A stretch of 64,000 nucleotides of DNA from Nodularia sphaerocarpa UHCC 0038 (GTDB lineage Bacteria > Cyanobacteriota > Cyanobacteriia > Cyanobacteriales > Nostocaceae): assembly GCF_022376295.1 (NCBI RefSeq), contig NZ_CP060140.1, positions 3,228,356-3,292,355 on the forward strand, given 5' to 3'. Position numbers and translations under genes: made by a program. Below are positions 9,469 through 20,800 of this stretch, in pieces. Each line of letters begins with the position of its first letter. Position 1 is the first letter of the stretch. The notes under the pieces were generated by a model, which searched no databases, had not been told where the DNA came from, and saw only the letters and a program-made list of their open reading frames with translations.

Positions 9469-10101
9469 TCAGCGCGAGATTTGATATACCCAAGTTTGTA
9501 AATAAAGATCAGGTTTTCCTTGAGGTTCAGCCTGATATTTTTCACCCAGTTCAGTTAATTGCCATTTGCTTTGTGTTTCTAAATCCGCCATTTGCTCTTG
9601 AAAATCGCTGTTTTCGTAGAAGTCAGGACGCAGAGTAAAAATAATGTACCCCTCTGGTTTAGTGACGCGAATTAGCTCATCAAAAGAACTACTAGGAGCG
9701 TGTCCGTAGGTAAATACCCCACAAGCGGTAACAGCATCAAAGGCAGCATTGGGAAAGTCCAAGGGTTCACCTAATATCATTTGGTGTAACTCTGTATAGA
9801 CATTTTTCTTTTTTGCTTCCGCTAACATTCCTGGGGAAAGGTCGATTCCTACTAAATTATAATAGCCTTCCTCTTGCAGCCATTTTCCCATAATACCTGT
9901 CCCCACTCCAGCATCTAAAATGTGGGCGTTTTTAGAGACATACTTAATAGTTAAATCCACGATAGGTTCGCGCTGAGAACGACCAAAATTTTCGGTTAAA
10001 TCCCGTTCGTAATCTTTAGCCCATTGGTTATATCGCTCGCTAAGTTCACTATTATTTTTGGAACTATAAACCCACTGAATTTTATCTGGCATATTCATCA
10101 T
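9469..10101 (-). CDS. Class I SAM-dependent methyltransferase in the NRPS-PKS operon
   Basis: It has a Rossmann methyltransferase fold with SAM motif I (ILDAGVGTGIMG), an acidic residue after the second strand (VGIDLS) and a later motif DAVTACGVFTYGH. The N-terminal segment YNQWAKDYERDL resembles METTL27/UbiE-like small-molecule methyltransferases. It is about 210 residues long. A TTG three codons upstream extends the frame; I chose the ATG preceded by TTGAGA. The gaps are 16 bp to the HD gene upstream and 18 bp to the EgtB-like gene downstream. A plausible role is further N-methylation of an amino acid product to a betaine, but nothing in the sequence fixes N-, O- or C-methylation. Confidence 0.78.
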   Translation of the reverse strand: MMNMPDKIQWVYSSKNNSELSERYNQWAKDYERDLTENFGRSQREPIVDLTIKYVSKNAHILDAGVGTGIMGKWLQEEGYYNLVGIDLSPGMLAEAKKKNVYTELHQMILGEPLDFPNAAFDAVTACGVFTYGHAPSSSFDELIRVTKPEGYIIFTLRPDFYENSDFQEQMADLETQSKWQLTELGEKYQAEPQGKPDLYLQTWVYQISR

Positions 10102-10117
10102 TATTCTCAACTTTTAC

Positions 10118-10678
10118 TCAACCGAGACACTTAACTTTTTGTCCGAAAACATTTTCGATAATTGGCACAAAAACGGAGAAAGGTAAGGTATCATAGTCAG
10201 GGTCAAAGGAGATTTGATCCCACATTTTACAGAACCGAATTGTCTGCTCAAAAGCTGGATGATTTTGAAGTTGTTCACCTTTGTTTTGATCTAATGCCAC
10301 TTGATGTATGTAAGTGTCACTCTGTAATATTCCATGATATTGTACCATCCAGGCGTTTTGTGAAGATATATAGGGGCGTAATATGGCTGCTGCAAATTCG
10401 CCGTGGTTGACAGGAGCTAGAAGTTCACCGATATCATGTAGTAAGGCACAAACAATTGTTTCTTGATCACTCCCATCGCGTAATGATCGGGTTGCTGTTT
10501 GTAGGGAATGCTCTAGTTGATCTACACGATAACCCATGTAATGTCCCCGCAAACCAAGAAGGGCTTCAATCATGCGCTTTGCTAAACCTTTTATGTGGTC
10601 TTCAAAGCAATTGTCTATAATTTTAAGTTCTTCTTTAGTGGCGAGATCGGCTCTAGTAAAATTGACGATTCTGTTCAT
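10118..10678 (-). CDS. HD-domain protein of the PhnZ/TmpB/MIOX-like mixed-valent di-iron oxygenase type
   Basis: This is a small single-domain HD protein of 186 residues. The metal ligands can be read in order: His57 (QLEHS), His81-Asp82 (LLHDIGE), His92 (NHGEF), His115 (VQYHG) and Asp154 (KMWDQISFD). This is the six-ligand set of di-iron HD oxygenases such as PhnZ, rather than the shorter set of many HD phosphohydrolases. It lies 25 bp downstream of a 2-oxoglutarate dioxygenase gene. The same pairing is known for PhnY/PhnZ and TmpA/TmpB, where the dioxygenase hydroxylates and the HD enzyme then cleaves the bond. Here the partner operon is an NRPS-PKS, so the substrate is probably not a phosphonate. 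A phosphohydrolase function cannot be excluded. Confidence 0.75.
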   Translation of the reverse strand: MNRIVNFTRADLATKEELKIIDNCFEDHIKGLAKRMIEALLGLRGHYMGYRVDQLEHSLQTATRSLRDGSDQETIVCALLHDIGELLAPVNHGEFAAAILRPYISSQNAWMVQYHGILQSDTYIHQVALDQNKGEQLQNHPAFEQTIRFCKMWDQISFDPDYDTLPFSVFVPIIENVFGQKVKCLG

Positions 10679-10703
10679 TTGAATTTAACTCCAATTTACT
10701 TAA

Positions 10704-11831
10704 TCATTTGATTGATGCAGACTGAAAGTTTTTCAATCCGTGAAAATAATCCCACTCAATAAATGCGACTTCTAAGTGTCTATTTCCTGAGCGAGAATCA
10801 AATTTTTTACGTCCATGTAATAGTTGGGAATTGTCTATGAATAAACAATCTCCTTTTTGCAGATGATAGTAAGTTTGATAATCAGGATTGTTTAAATAGT
10901 TTGAAAATGTATAAAATGCCTCATAAAATTTTTTTGTGTTTTCAAATGGCAAGTCTATTTCGATATTTTTATGAGAGAAATAAATAGCAGTTACTTCATT
11001 TTGATCATTCAATTCTATAATAGGTCTTGTTCGACAAAATAAATAATTCCATCTAGCAATTAACTGCTTAAATTTTACTGGAGTATTAGTTAATATCTGA
11101 AAATAATCAGGATAATTTTTTCTGAAATCTGCCACGACTCGAAGCCCGTCTACAATTATTGAATCGCCACCAGAAACATCATTTTCTGCACAATATTGAA
11201 TTTGAACTACGGGAGGGGCATTGAGATAGCTCAAATCTGTATGAGGTGATAAAGCATAACCTTCTGATGACATTGATAGATCCGAAGCTAAATTCGATGA
11301 AGTGGGTACAGGTTTTACAGTAGAGAAATTTCCGAATTTAGCCAATTCATAAATTGGTCCAATGGACAACAGTAAAGATTCTAGGTTTTCTATAGGAACA
11401 TTTCGCAGTACGACAAAACCTAATTTATTAAGGAGATTACGCCACTTTTTCTGATTATCTGCACAATAGTTAGGCCATTCTATTTTCTGCGCTTCTAACG
11501 ACTCTTGATCCCATGTTATCCTCTGGTTAGATAATTCAGGTTTCGGTGTTGGATCATAGGCATGATCGAGTAGCCAAGAGAGGGAAAAGATACTTTGGTG
11601 GCTAGAATCTTTATCCCAATTAATTAATAGTTGATTATCCTGCCACTGAACAGAAAAAGGTTTGATATCAGGGCTAATCTCGTCAAGATTAGATATTTTC
11701 TGTTGAGAACTGGGATCGTAGCATTTGGGACACAAACAATGGTCATGCAACCAAATGTAATGAAAACGCTTCTCTTCAAGTACTAAGAAGGTGTCCTGAA
11801 GATTAATTTTCGAGGAATTGATACTAATCAT
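10704..11831 (-). CDS. Gamma-butyrobetaine-hydroxylase-like Fe(II)/2-oxoglutarate dioxygenase
   Basis: The N-terminal zinc subdomain carries HDHCLCPKC (Cys32, Cys34, Cys37) and a later His90 (WLLDHAY). This is the pattern of BBOX-type enzymes rather than simple TauD. The catalytic TauD/CAS domain shows HxD (SPHTDLSYL, about 196-198), a distal His (LLHGRKK, about 339) and the 2-oxoglutarate Arg (about 350, GNRHLEV). The 375 residues fit gamma-butyrobetaine dioxygenase and TmpA. It sits 9 bp after the NRPS-PKS gene and 25 bp before the HD-oxygenase gene. Family knowledge suggests stereospecific hydroxylation of a trimethylammonium or amino acid substrate next to the acid end. The actual substrate is inferred to be the NRPS-PKS product. 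Confidence 0.83.
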   Translation of the reverse strand: MISINSSKINLQDTFLVLEEKRFHYIWLHDHCLCPKCYDPSSQQKISNLDEISPDIKPFSVQWQDNQLLINWDKDSSHQSIFSLSWLLDHAYDPTPKPELSNQRITWDQESLEAQKIEWPNYCADNQKKWRNLLNKLGFVVLRNVPIENLESLLLSIGPIYELAKFGNFSTVKPVPTSSNLASDLSMSSEGYALSPHTDLSYLNAPPVVQIQYCAENDVSGGDSIIVDGLRVVADFRKNYPDYFQILTNTPVKFKQLIARWNYLFCRTRPIIELNDQNEVTAIYFSHKNIEIDLPFENTKKFYEAFYTFSNYLNNPDYQTYYHLQKGDCLFIDNSQLLHGRKKFDSRSGNRHLEVAFIEWDYFHGLKNFQSASIK

Positions 11832-11840
11832 ATTGTCGCA

Positions 11841-14800
11841 CTAAAGAAAATTAGTTGATAGTTTCTGAGCTAAAATCTGAACATTGGGTTCCAGCATCAT
11901 AGTGAAATGATTCCCGGTCACAATTTGACAATCTAAAGGTTGACTAGAAAGCTGACTCCAGCCCCAAGTGGGGTCTTTTTGAGTTATATCTGCATCTGGA
12001 AGAAAATCATCTTCTGGGTGAACTTCACTAGCTCGCCAGAGGATAATTCGGTTAGTATAAACCGTTTCCGGGACATATTGAGTCATGGCTTGGAGATTGG
12101 CTTTATACACTCGGAACAGTCGTTTTAGTTCAGTTTCACTAAACACCAAATCTACTTTTTTCAAGGACAAGAATAGAAGATTTATTTGCTCATCCATACT
12201 TAAAGAATCGAGGTTTGATGGTAAGTCTAAGGTTTGCTCAAAGGAGCGTTCAAACATCCTCGTCAGACTTCTTATATATTTACTGTCATGCCAATAAATG
12301 GCATCTTTTTCCTGTTCGACAACGGCTACTTGAATATCCATAATTGCCAACAGAGAAACTTCCTGCCCTTGATTCTGTAACTGGGTGGCGATTTCAAAAG
12401 CCACTTTACCTCCAAAGGAATGCCCACCGATAAAATAAGGGCCAGTGGGCTGAATTTTCTGCATTGCTTTGATATGGTGGGCGGCAATATCAGCCATGTT
12501 TGTGTAGGGTTCTATATCTTCATCTAAACCGAGCGATCGCAATCCATAAAATGGTTGCTCATTGCCCAGATAACGGGCTAAGGGTTCGAGTTCAAACACA
12601 TTGCCTAAAATTCCCGGAACGCAGAAAAAGGGCGGTTTAGTGCCTTGGGATTGAATAGTAACTAAAGTTGAGTAATAGCTATTATCGGTATTAGATAAGC
12701 TTGAAGTTGATTCTTCTAAACCCAGAACCGCACTTGCCAAATAATCAACTAAGGTTTCTAAGGTTGGATAGTCAAACAGCAGGGTTGATGGCAGATTACA
12801 GCCTAAACTCGTTTGTAGATAACTCCTTAATTCGATCGCCATCAAAGAATCTAACCCCAAATCGAACAACCGTTGTCTTAACTCGATTTTCTGCGATTTC
12901 TTCAACCCTAGAGTTTTCCCTACCAGTTCCCGAACATGAAAAATCAGCGCCCCTCGACGGGCAGATTCGGGTATTTGCTCTAACTCTAATTTGAATGATC
13001 GCTTTGATTCGGGTTCTACAGAAACATCCGGCATTAAATATTCATAGAAAGGAGGCACTTGCTGAAACGTATTGAGCCATTTTGCCCAATTCGTCATGGG
13101 TAACACAGCAACTTGAGTCATATCCTGTGCCATTAATGCGCCAAGCACTTGAAAGCCATCTGCATAGTCAATAAAATCAATTCCTTGAGCCGCTAATCGC
13201 ATTTGTTGATCTTGGCTAAGTTTAGCTGCCATTCCCACTTCACCCCAAGCACCCCAATTTATAGTTAGAGTAGATAAACCTAAACTCTCACGGTAATGAG
13301 CCAGTGCATCAAGGAAAGTATTAGCAGCGATATAGTTTCCTTGTCCCAATAGTCCTGTAATGGATGCAGCAGAAGAGAAACAGATAAAGAAGTCTAGGGG
13401 TAAATCTTTGGTTAAATGATGGAGATTCCAAGAACCTGCTACTTTAGGAGCCATTACCTTCTGAAATCGTTGCCAAGATTGTTGTTGCAGAACCCCATCG
13501 TCTAAGACTCCCGCAGCATGAATAATACCGCGCAGGGGTTGGGTACAGGCGGTTAATAAGTGAGCAACATCCTCTTGCTGAGAAACATCAGCTTTAACAA
13601 CTAAAACCTCCGCCCCGTTTTGTTCTAACTGCTGTACCTCCTCCCTGATCTCAGGGGAAGATATGCCTTGACGACTGGCTAAAACGAGGTGTTTTGCTCC
13701 CTGTTCAATGAGCCATTGAGCCGCTTTAATCCCTAAACCGCCTAAACCGCCTGTAATTAAGTAACTGCCCTCTTCTCGGACTAAATTTGAGGTTGAGGAT
13801 GCGGATTCAGGCATAGTCAGGACAACTTTACCAATATGTTTTGCTCCTGCCATAAAGCGGAAGGCATCAACGACATTTTCCAGAGGGAATACTTTAACTG
13901 GTAACGGTTTTAGGCTACCATCGGCAAAACCGGACAGGAGTTGAGCAAATAGAGAGGGCAATAAGTCTGGGTTTTTCTGATATTCTTCTCCTAAATCAAA
14001 GGGAAAATAAGAGGCATCGGGTCGAAGTTCCTGCACTTTCTGCTCGTCCCAAATATCAATTTTTCCTAGTTCGATAAAGCGACCATTCTGTGCCAGTATC
14101 TCAAAACTTTTAGCGATAAACTCTTTATTAAAGCTGTTGATAACGATATCAACTCCTTGCCCATCGGTAATTTGTCGGATTTCCTCAGCAAAATCCAAGG
14201 TTCGGGAGTTCATGAGATGATTAACTCCCATTGCTTTGAGAAAATCCCATTTTGACAAACTTGCCGTGCCAAAAATTTCCACTCCTGCCCGTTGTGCCAA
14301 TTGTACGGCGGCTTGACCCACTCCTCCGGCGGCGGAATGAATTAAAACGCGATCGCCCCTTTGAATCTTAGCTAATTCGTGGAGGGCATAGTAAGCCGTT
14401 AAAAAGGCGGCGGGAATGGTTGCGGCTTCTGCAAAACTGAAATTTTCGGGTTTGGGGGCAACTTGAGAGGCAGAAACGGTGACAAAACTGGCTAAACTGC
14501 CAGTGGCTAAAGCCATAACGCGATCGCCTATCTGGAAATTAACCACATTTTCGCCAACAGCCACGATTTCCCCAGCACATTCAAACCCAAAAGGAATATC
14601 ACTAGGATTCTTGATGCCAAGTTCTTGTTGATAATACTCTTGGAGCATTCCCAACCCATTGAGAACATCCCGGAAATTTAAACCAGCAGCCCGCACTTGA
14701 ATTTCCACTTCATTGAGTTGCGGTTGACGGCGTGTTAGGGGAGCTAATGCTAGATTTTCTAAAATGCCGTAGTTGTCTATTTTCACTCGAACGGGAGTCG

Positions 14801-17800
14801 TCGCCAGGTGGGGGGTTATTTTAGTTTGAGGATTAAATTGCTTGAGTCGGGGGACATAACGGATTCCTTGACGATAGGCGATTTGGTCTTCATAATCATC
14901 AGAAAATAACAATTCATCTAGCATCATTTCTACAGATGATCTAGTTTCTGCTGCTGATGGATCTAAGTCCAAACGTAGACATCGCAGTTCGGGATATTCG
15001 AGGGAAATGGCTTGACCTAAACCCCATAAAGGAGCCGATGAAACTTGTAATGGAGCTGATCCAATGGGTCTTGAGCCTTGGGTCACTAGACAGAAGCGGG
15101 GGGATATTCTCGCCTCTGATAGAGCTTGAACCAGATGTAAGGCACTACCTACGCCCAGGAGTTGCGATCGCTCTAAGGCATCAGTAGAATAGTCTGACAT
15201 TGGTTCAATTCCCCACAGATGCACCACTCCCTGCCAAGGAAAGGGGTTATCTTTGAGTAGTTGTTGAAACTGTTCAGGCTCGGCGGGGTTAATTTGATAG
15301 TATTCTTCAATAAAGTCATGTTCCGAGGTCAATTTTTGATAATTGGCATCGGGAACAATCAAGATACAGCGATTTCCTTGCTCAAAAAGACTGCGGGCTA
15401 AATTCTCACCCATTCCCTGAGTATCAGTCAAGATTAACCAATAACCAGCTTGACTCTCTTGAGTTCGGGAAATCTTATCAGTTGGCTGCCAAACCACTTC
15501 ATATAAGTGATTTTCTAAATCTGAGCGACGATTAAACTGGGTTTGATCAGCTTGTCGCATAGATAAACCAGAAACCCCGGCGACTAAATTACCTTCGTCG
15601 TCGAAGAGATTGACTTCCACCTTTAAGGTTTCGCTTTCAGGAGTTTTTCCCTCCACAAGTCTTGCATAACTCCACAAATGACGACTCGGCGGATGATCAA
15701 CCCGTAACTGGTCTAAAATGACAGGTAAATAAGTTTCTTCTGGTAAAATCTCCCCTAAAATATGCAGACTGGCATCGAGAATTGCGGGATGTAATTGATA
15801 TTTGTCTGCGTCTGTCCAGACTATTTCAGGGACTCGAATCCGACCAAGTACTGCCCCATCACCTTTCCAGAGTTGTTCTACCCCTTGAAAACTCGGTCCA
15901 AAGTCAATATGCTGCGATCGCCTTCCTTGATAAAAGCTTTCTCTGGATATATGTTGATAACATTGTTGTTGCCAAGTTGCTAACTCAAATTTAGGGAGTT
16001 GAGAGTCTACTTTCTGGGATAGCAAAATTTGACCGCAGACATGACGTATCCAAGTCATTTTTTGAATTTTTTCGGGGGTAGCAATGAGACTAAAAATCTC
16101 AAATGCATACATATTTGCCCCTTTGGGCTTCAAAACCAATTGTAGGGTGTTGAGTTCTTCTTTCTCTGCCGACAGCACTAGAGGCTGTTCAATAAATACT
16201 TCTTCTAAGGTGATGTTATCCTCTTGAAAAGCCTGTTTTCCGGCAGCTAACGCCATTTCTAAATAGGCTGTTAAAGGAACAATGGCCTGATCAAAAATCC
16301 GATGATCAGCTAAATAGGTTAAATTGGCTAAGTATTGACTGATTTGTCCTGAGAAACGAATTTCCTCAGTTCCGGCTAACTGCAACTGTTGACCGAGTAA
16401 GGGGTGGCTATCAGTGGTGATAGGTGGGGTGTAACCCTCAATTTTCTTGGGTTCAAGCCAATGGCGTTGCCGTTCAAAAGGATAGGTTGGTAAATGTTCT
16501 CGACGACGGAGATAGTCTTGATCAAATCCCAACCAATTAACCGAAATACCTTTTAAATAGAGTTGGGACAAACTGCTTAAGAGTTGTTGCCAGTCGTCTT
16601 GAGGCGATTTCAAACTTGGCAACCATAACCCCTCATGGTCGGGTAAACACTGACGACCCATACCCAATAAAACAGGTTTGGGGCCAATTTCTAGCCAAAT
16701 ATCTATATTCTCTTGCTGTAAACTCTCCATCCCCTCAGCAAATTGCACAGGTTCGTAAATATGACGACACCAATAATCAGCAGTGGTGACTTCTTCGGTG
16801 GCGATTTCACCCGTAACATTGGAAATTAGGAAAATTTCAGGCGCAGAAAAGCTGATTTCTTGGGCAATGCGTTTAAAATCTGCCAGTATCGGCTTCATCA
16901 ACGGTGAGTGGAAAGCATGGGAAACAGTTAATGGCGTAATTTTGATTTTCTTCCCTTCTAAATCATCACAGATCAGCTTAATGATCTCACTTTTACCAGA
17001 AATTACCACACTTTCGGGGGTATTAATCGCAGCTAGGGAAACTGATTCAGAGTAAGGGGCAATTATTGGGCGAATTTCCGCCTCATTCGCCAATAATGCC
17101 ACCATTTTTCCGTCTTGGGGCAAAGTCTGCATCAATCTTCCCCTTTCGGCGATCAGTTTCAATCCATCTTCCAGACTGAAAACGCCAGCCACACAAGCGG
17201 CTACATATTCTCCCACACTATGACCGATGACAAAATCAGGTTTAATACCCCAAGATTGCCACAACTGAAATAAAGCATATTCTAGGGCAAATAAAGCGGG
17301 TTGGGTATAGGAGGTTTCATTGATTAACTCATCCCCCGTTAACTTTTCAAAATTCTGGACGGAGGGAGGATATAACACCTCAATTAACGGTTTTTTCAGA
17401 TAGGGACGTAGAATTTCGTCACAGTGATCAAGGGTTTGGCGAAAAGTTGGCTGGGTTTTGTAGAGTTCGTATCCCATTCCTAGATATTGAGAACCTTGTC
17501 CGGTGAAGAGAAAAGCAATTTTTGAGGATTGCTCTTGATTTTTTACCACATTTGTGTGTATTTGCTCAAAATCTACCAATTGCTCCTGTAACTGCTCTTT
17601 AGTTTCCGCTAAAACTGTCAAACGATAGTCAAAGTGCTTGCGTCCAGTATTGGCAGTAAAACAAATATCAGCTAAAAGTGTCTCTTTATCTGCATCCAAA
17701 TAAGCGAGATAACGCTGTGCCAATTCTTGTAAAGCCGATGGTGTTTTGGCAGATAGGGTCAAAATCTGACAAGGACGTTCATTCAATGCCTCCTTGCGTT

Positions 17801-20800
17801 CTAGGGGTGCTTCTTCTAGCACCAGATGAACATTTGTCCCCCCCATCCCAAAGGAACTTACCCCTGCACGTCGCGGACTCTCTTTTGTTTTCCAGGGGGA
17901 TAGTTGGGTATTAACGTAAAAGGGACTATTTTCAAAATCAATGTGGGGATTTGGCTTTTTAAAATGCAGACTAGCAGGAATTTGCTGATATTTAAGAGAT
18001 AATACGGTTTTAATCAGTCCAGCAATTCCGGCTGCATTAGCTAGATGTCCTATATTTGTTTTGACAGATCCAATGGCACAATAACCATTTTCTTGGCTGG
18101 TTTCTCGAAATGCTTGGGTTAATCCGGCAATTTCAATGGGATCTCCTAAATTAGTTCCCGTGCCGTGGGTTTCTATATAATCAATGGTGCTGGCATCAAC
18201 TCCTGCTTTTCCTAATGCTTGGGATACAACTGATGCTTGAGCTTCCAGATTGGGTGCAGCATAACTTACTTTCTGCCAACCATCATTATTAACGGATGAA
18301 CCTTTAATTACTGCATAGATATGATCATGATCAGCGATCGCATCAGCCAATCTTTTTAAAACAACAATTCCCGCACCATTCCCAAATACTGCCCCTTCCG
18401 CATCAGCATCAAAGGCTTTACAATGACCGTCTGGAGAAAATATGCCGTTATTTTGCGCGATATATCCTGTTTTTTGAGGAACTCGAATTGACACTCCTCC
18501 CGCTAAAGCCAGTTCACATTCCCCTCTCAGTAAGCTATTAATTGCTTGATGAACTGCCACCAGAGAAGTAGAGCAAGCCGTTTGAATATTAATACTCGGA
18601 CCTGTAAGATTAAGTTTATAAGAAACCCTTGTCGGTAAAAAGTCTTTTTCCTGTCCCATCGTTAGCTGCACATCAGCCATAGTTTCCAGAAAGGAACGAT
18701 TATGAGCATTAATATGGGGATAGACATTATTAATAAAATAAGTATTCATCCCTGCACCCCCATAGACTGCAACACATCCTGGATAACTTTGGGGATTATA
18801 ACCAGCATCTTCTAAAGCTTCCCAAGCACATTCTAAAAAGATTCGCTGTTGGGGATCGAGAATTTCAGCTTCTTTTGGGCTATAGCCGAAGAAATTAGCG
18901 TCAAAATATTCAATATCATCTAAAATTCCTCCAGCTTTCACATAATTAGGGTGATTGAGCCAATCAGGATTATTCGGAGTCAATTCTGGATGATCAAAAA
19001 AGTCAATGGATTCGATGCCATGACAAAGATTATCCCAAAATATTTGAATATTTTTCGCCCCTGGAAAACGCCCCGCCATGCCGATAATAGCAATTGATTC
19101 TGTTGGAATTGGTGCTGGCTTTTGTTGATATTTATTAGGAAATTTTTCAGGTTTATCTTGTTCTAAATATTCCGTTAAACTGCTAATAGTTGGATATTGA
19201 AACAGTTTGACAACGGGAATATCCAGATTTAGCCTTTGTCTGAGTTGTCGATTCAGTTGAATTAAAAGTAACGAATTGCCTCCTAATTCATAAAAATTAT
19301 CCTGAGTACCAACTATTTCTAACTGTAATAAATCTTGCCAAATTTCGGCAATCTTTTTTTCTATTTCTTGACTTGCTAAGACTAATTTTGTCTTTAATTC
19401 TGGTCGTTTCTTCTCTGGTTTAGGTAAGGCTTGACGATCTATTTTTCCATTGGCATTTAATGGCATTTTTTCCAACGTCACCCAAGTTGTCGGTATCATA
19501 TATTCGGGTAAACGAGATTTTAAATACTCTCTTAGTTGGGGTTCTAATTGTCTAGCGATCTTGCTATGTAAAGGATTATTTGTATAGTATTGATAGGATT
19601 TGTTATGATTTTTTTTATGCCGTTGTAAATGAGTTTTACCTGGAATATTATTGGGTTTAAAAATCAGGTTATAAGCAGCTTTTAATTCTGACCAATCAAT
19701 GATGATTTCTGCATCAAATTCTGTCCCTAAATTCCACCATTCTTCAGGTTCAATTCCCTTAACTTCTAGTGATTCTGATTTTTCCTTTAATTCTTGGACA
19801 TTTTCGATACTTTTATCTTCGATCAAATCTAACAAATAAATTTCTTTTATTAACCGAGCATTGGGAATATTTTTGATTTCTATAACTTCGTTTTGGTTAT
19901 CTAAAATTAGCTTTTTAACTGACTGAAAATCTAAACTATTTTGTTGCCAGTCTAAGCAATAAGTTGGATTAATAATCACATGATTTCGATTAACGTGCAA
20001 TAATACATCATAACGAAACTTACTTAATTCATTATGATAACGTCCTCGTTTTAACTGTATTTCGACACAACTAATCTTAGGTAAACATTCCTGTAAAGCT
20101 AAGAAGAAATCAGGAGAAATAACTAAATCTTCCTCATTTCTAATTCTAGTTTGAATTCGTTGACGTAGCTGTTCTATTGATAAATTATCATCAACTTGAT
20201 GTAATTGTACCGAAGTATGGAAAGCCTCTAATAAATCTCGATTACGGATATCTCCAACAAAAACAAAACCCGAATCCGAAATAACATTTACCGCTTTTTC
20301 TAAAACCTCAAATAAATAATTTCCACTGGGAAAATGTTGGGTAACGGAATTAATGACTACCCCATCAAAAGAATAATTTTCAATTCCTACTAAATTACTC
20401 GCTTCTCTTTGAGACAATTTAACGTAATTTCGATCACATTTTGTAAAATCAAGATTACGATCAATGTAATCTAAAGCTTCCTGAGAAATATCTGTTCCTA
20501 AATATAAATCACAAACAGGTGCGATTCTAAATAGTAACATACCTGTACCGCAACCTAATTCTAAAACACTCTGAGGATTTTGACTTAAGATGCGATCGCT
20601 TGTTTGTTTCACCCAATCTTGCATTTCCTCTTCAGGAATTGCTTTTCCGTCATAACTATTATTCCAACCAATTAAATTTAAAGTAGGATCACCAACGTCA
20701 TTCGACTGACTATAAATAGCATTATCGACTTCTTGCCATTGTGCAACTTGTTCTTTTTGTACTTCTTCATCTATGTCATTTTTTGCAACAATATAAGCGA

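Noticed and set aside
14800..15540. C-methyltransferase domain between DH and ER of the PKS
   Set aside because: This stretch lacks a SAM-binding glycine motif and looks like the structural half of the KR.
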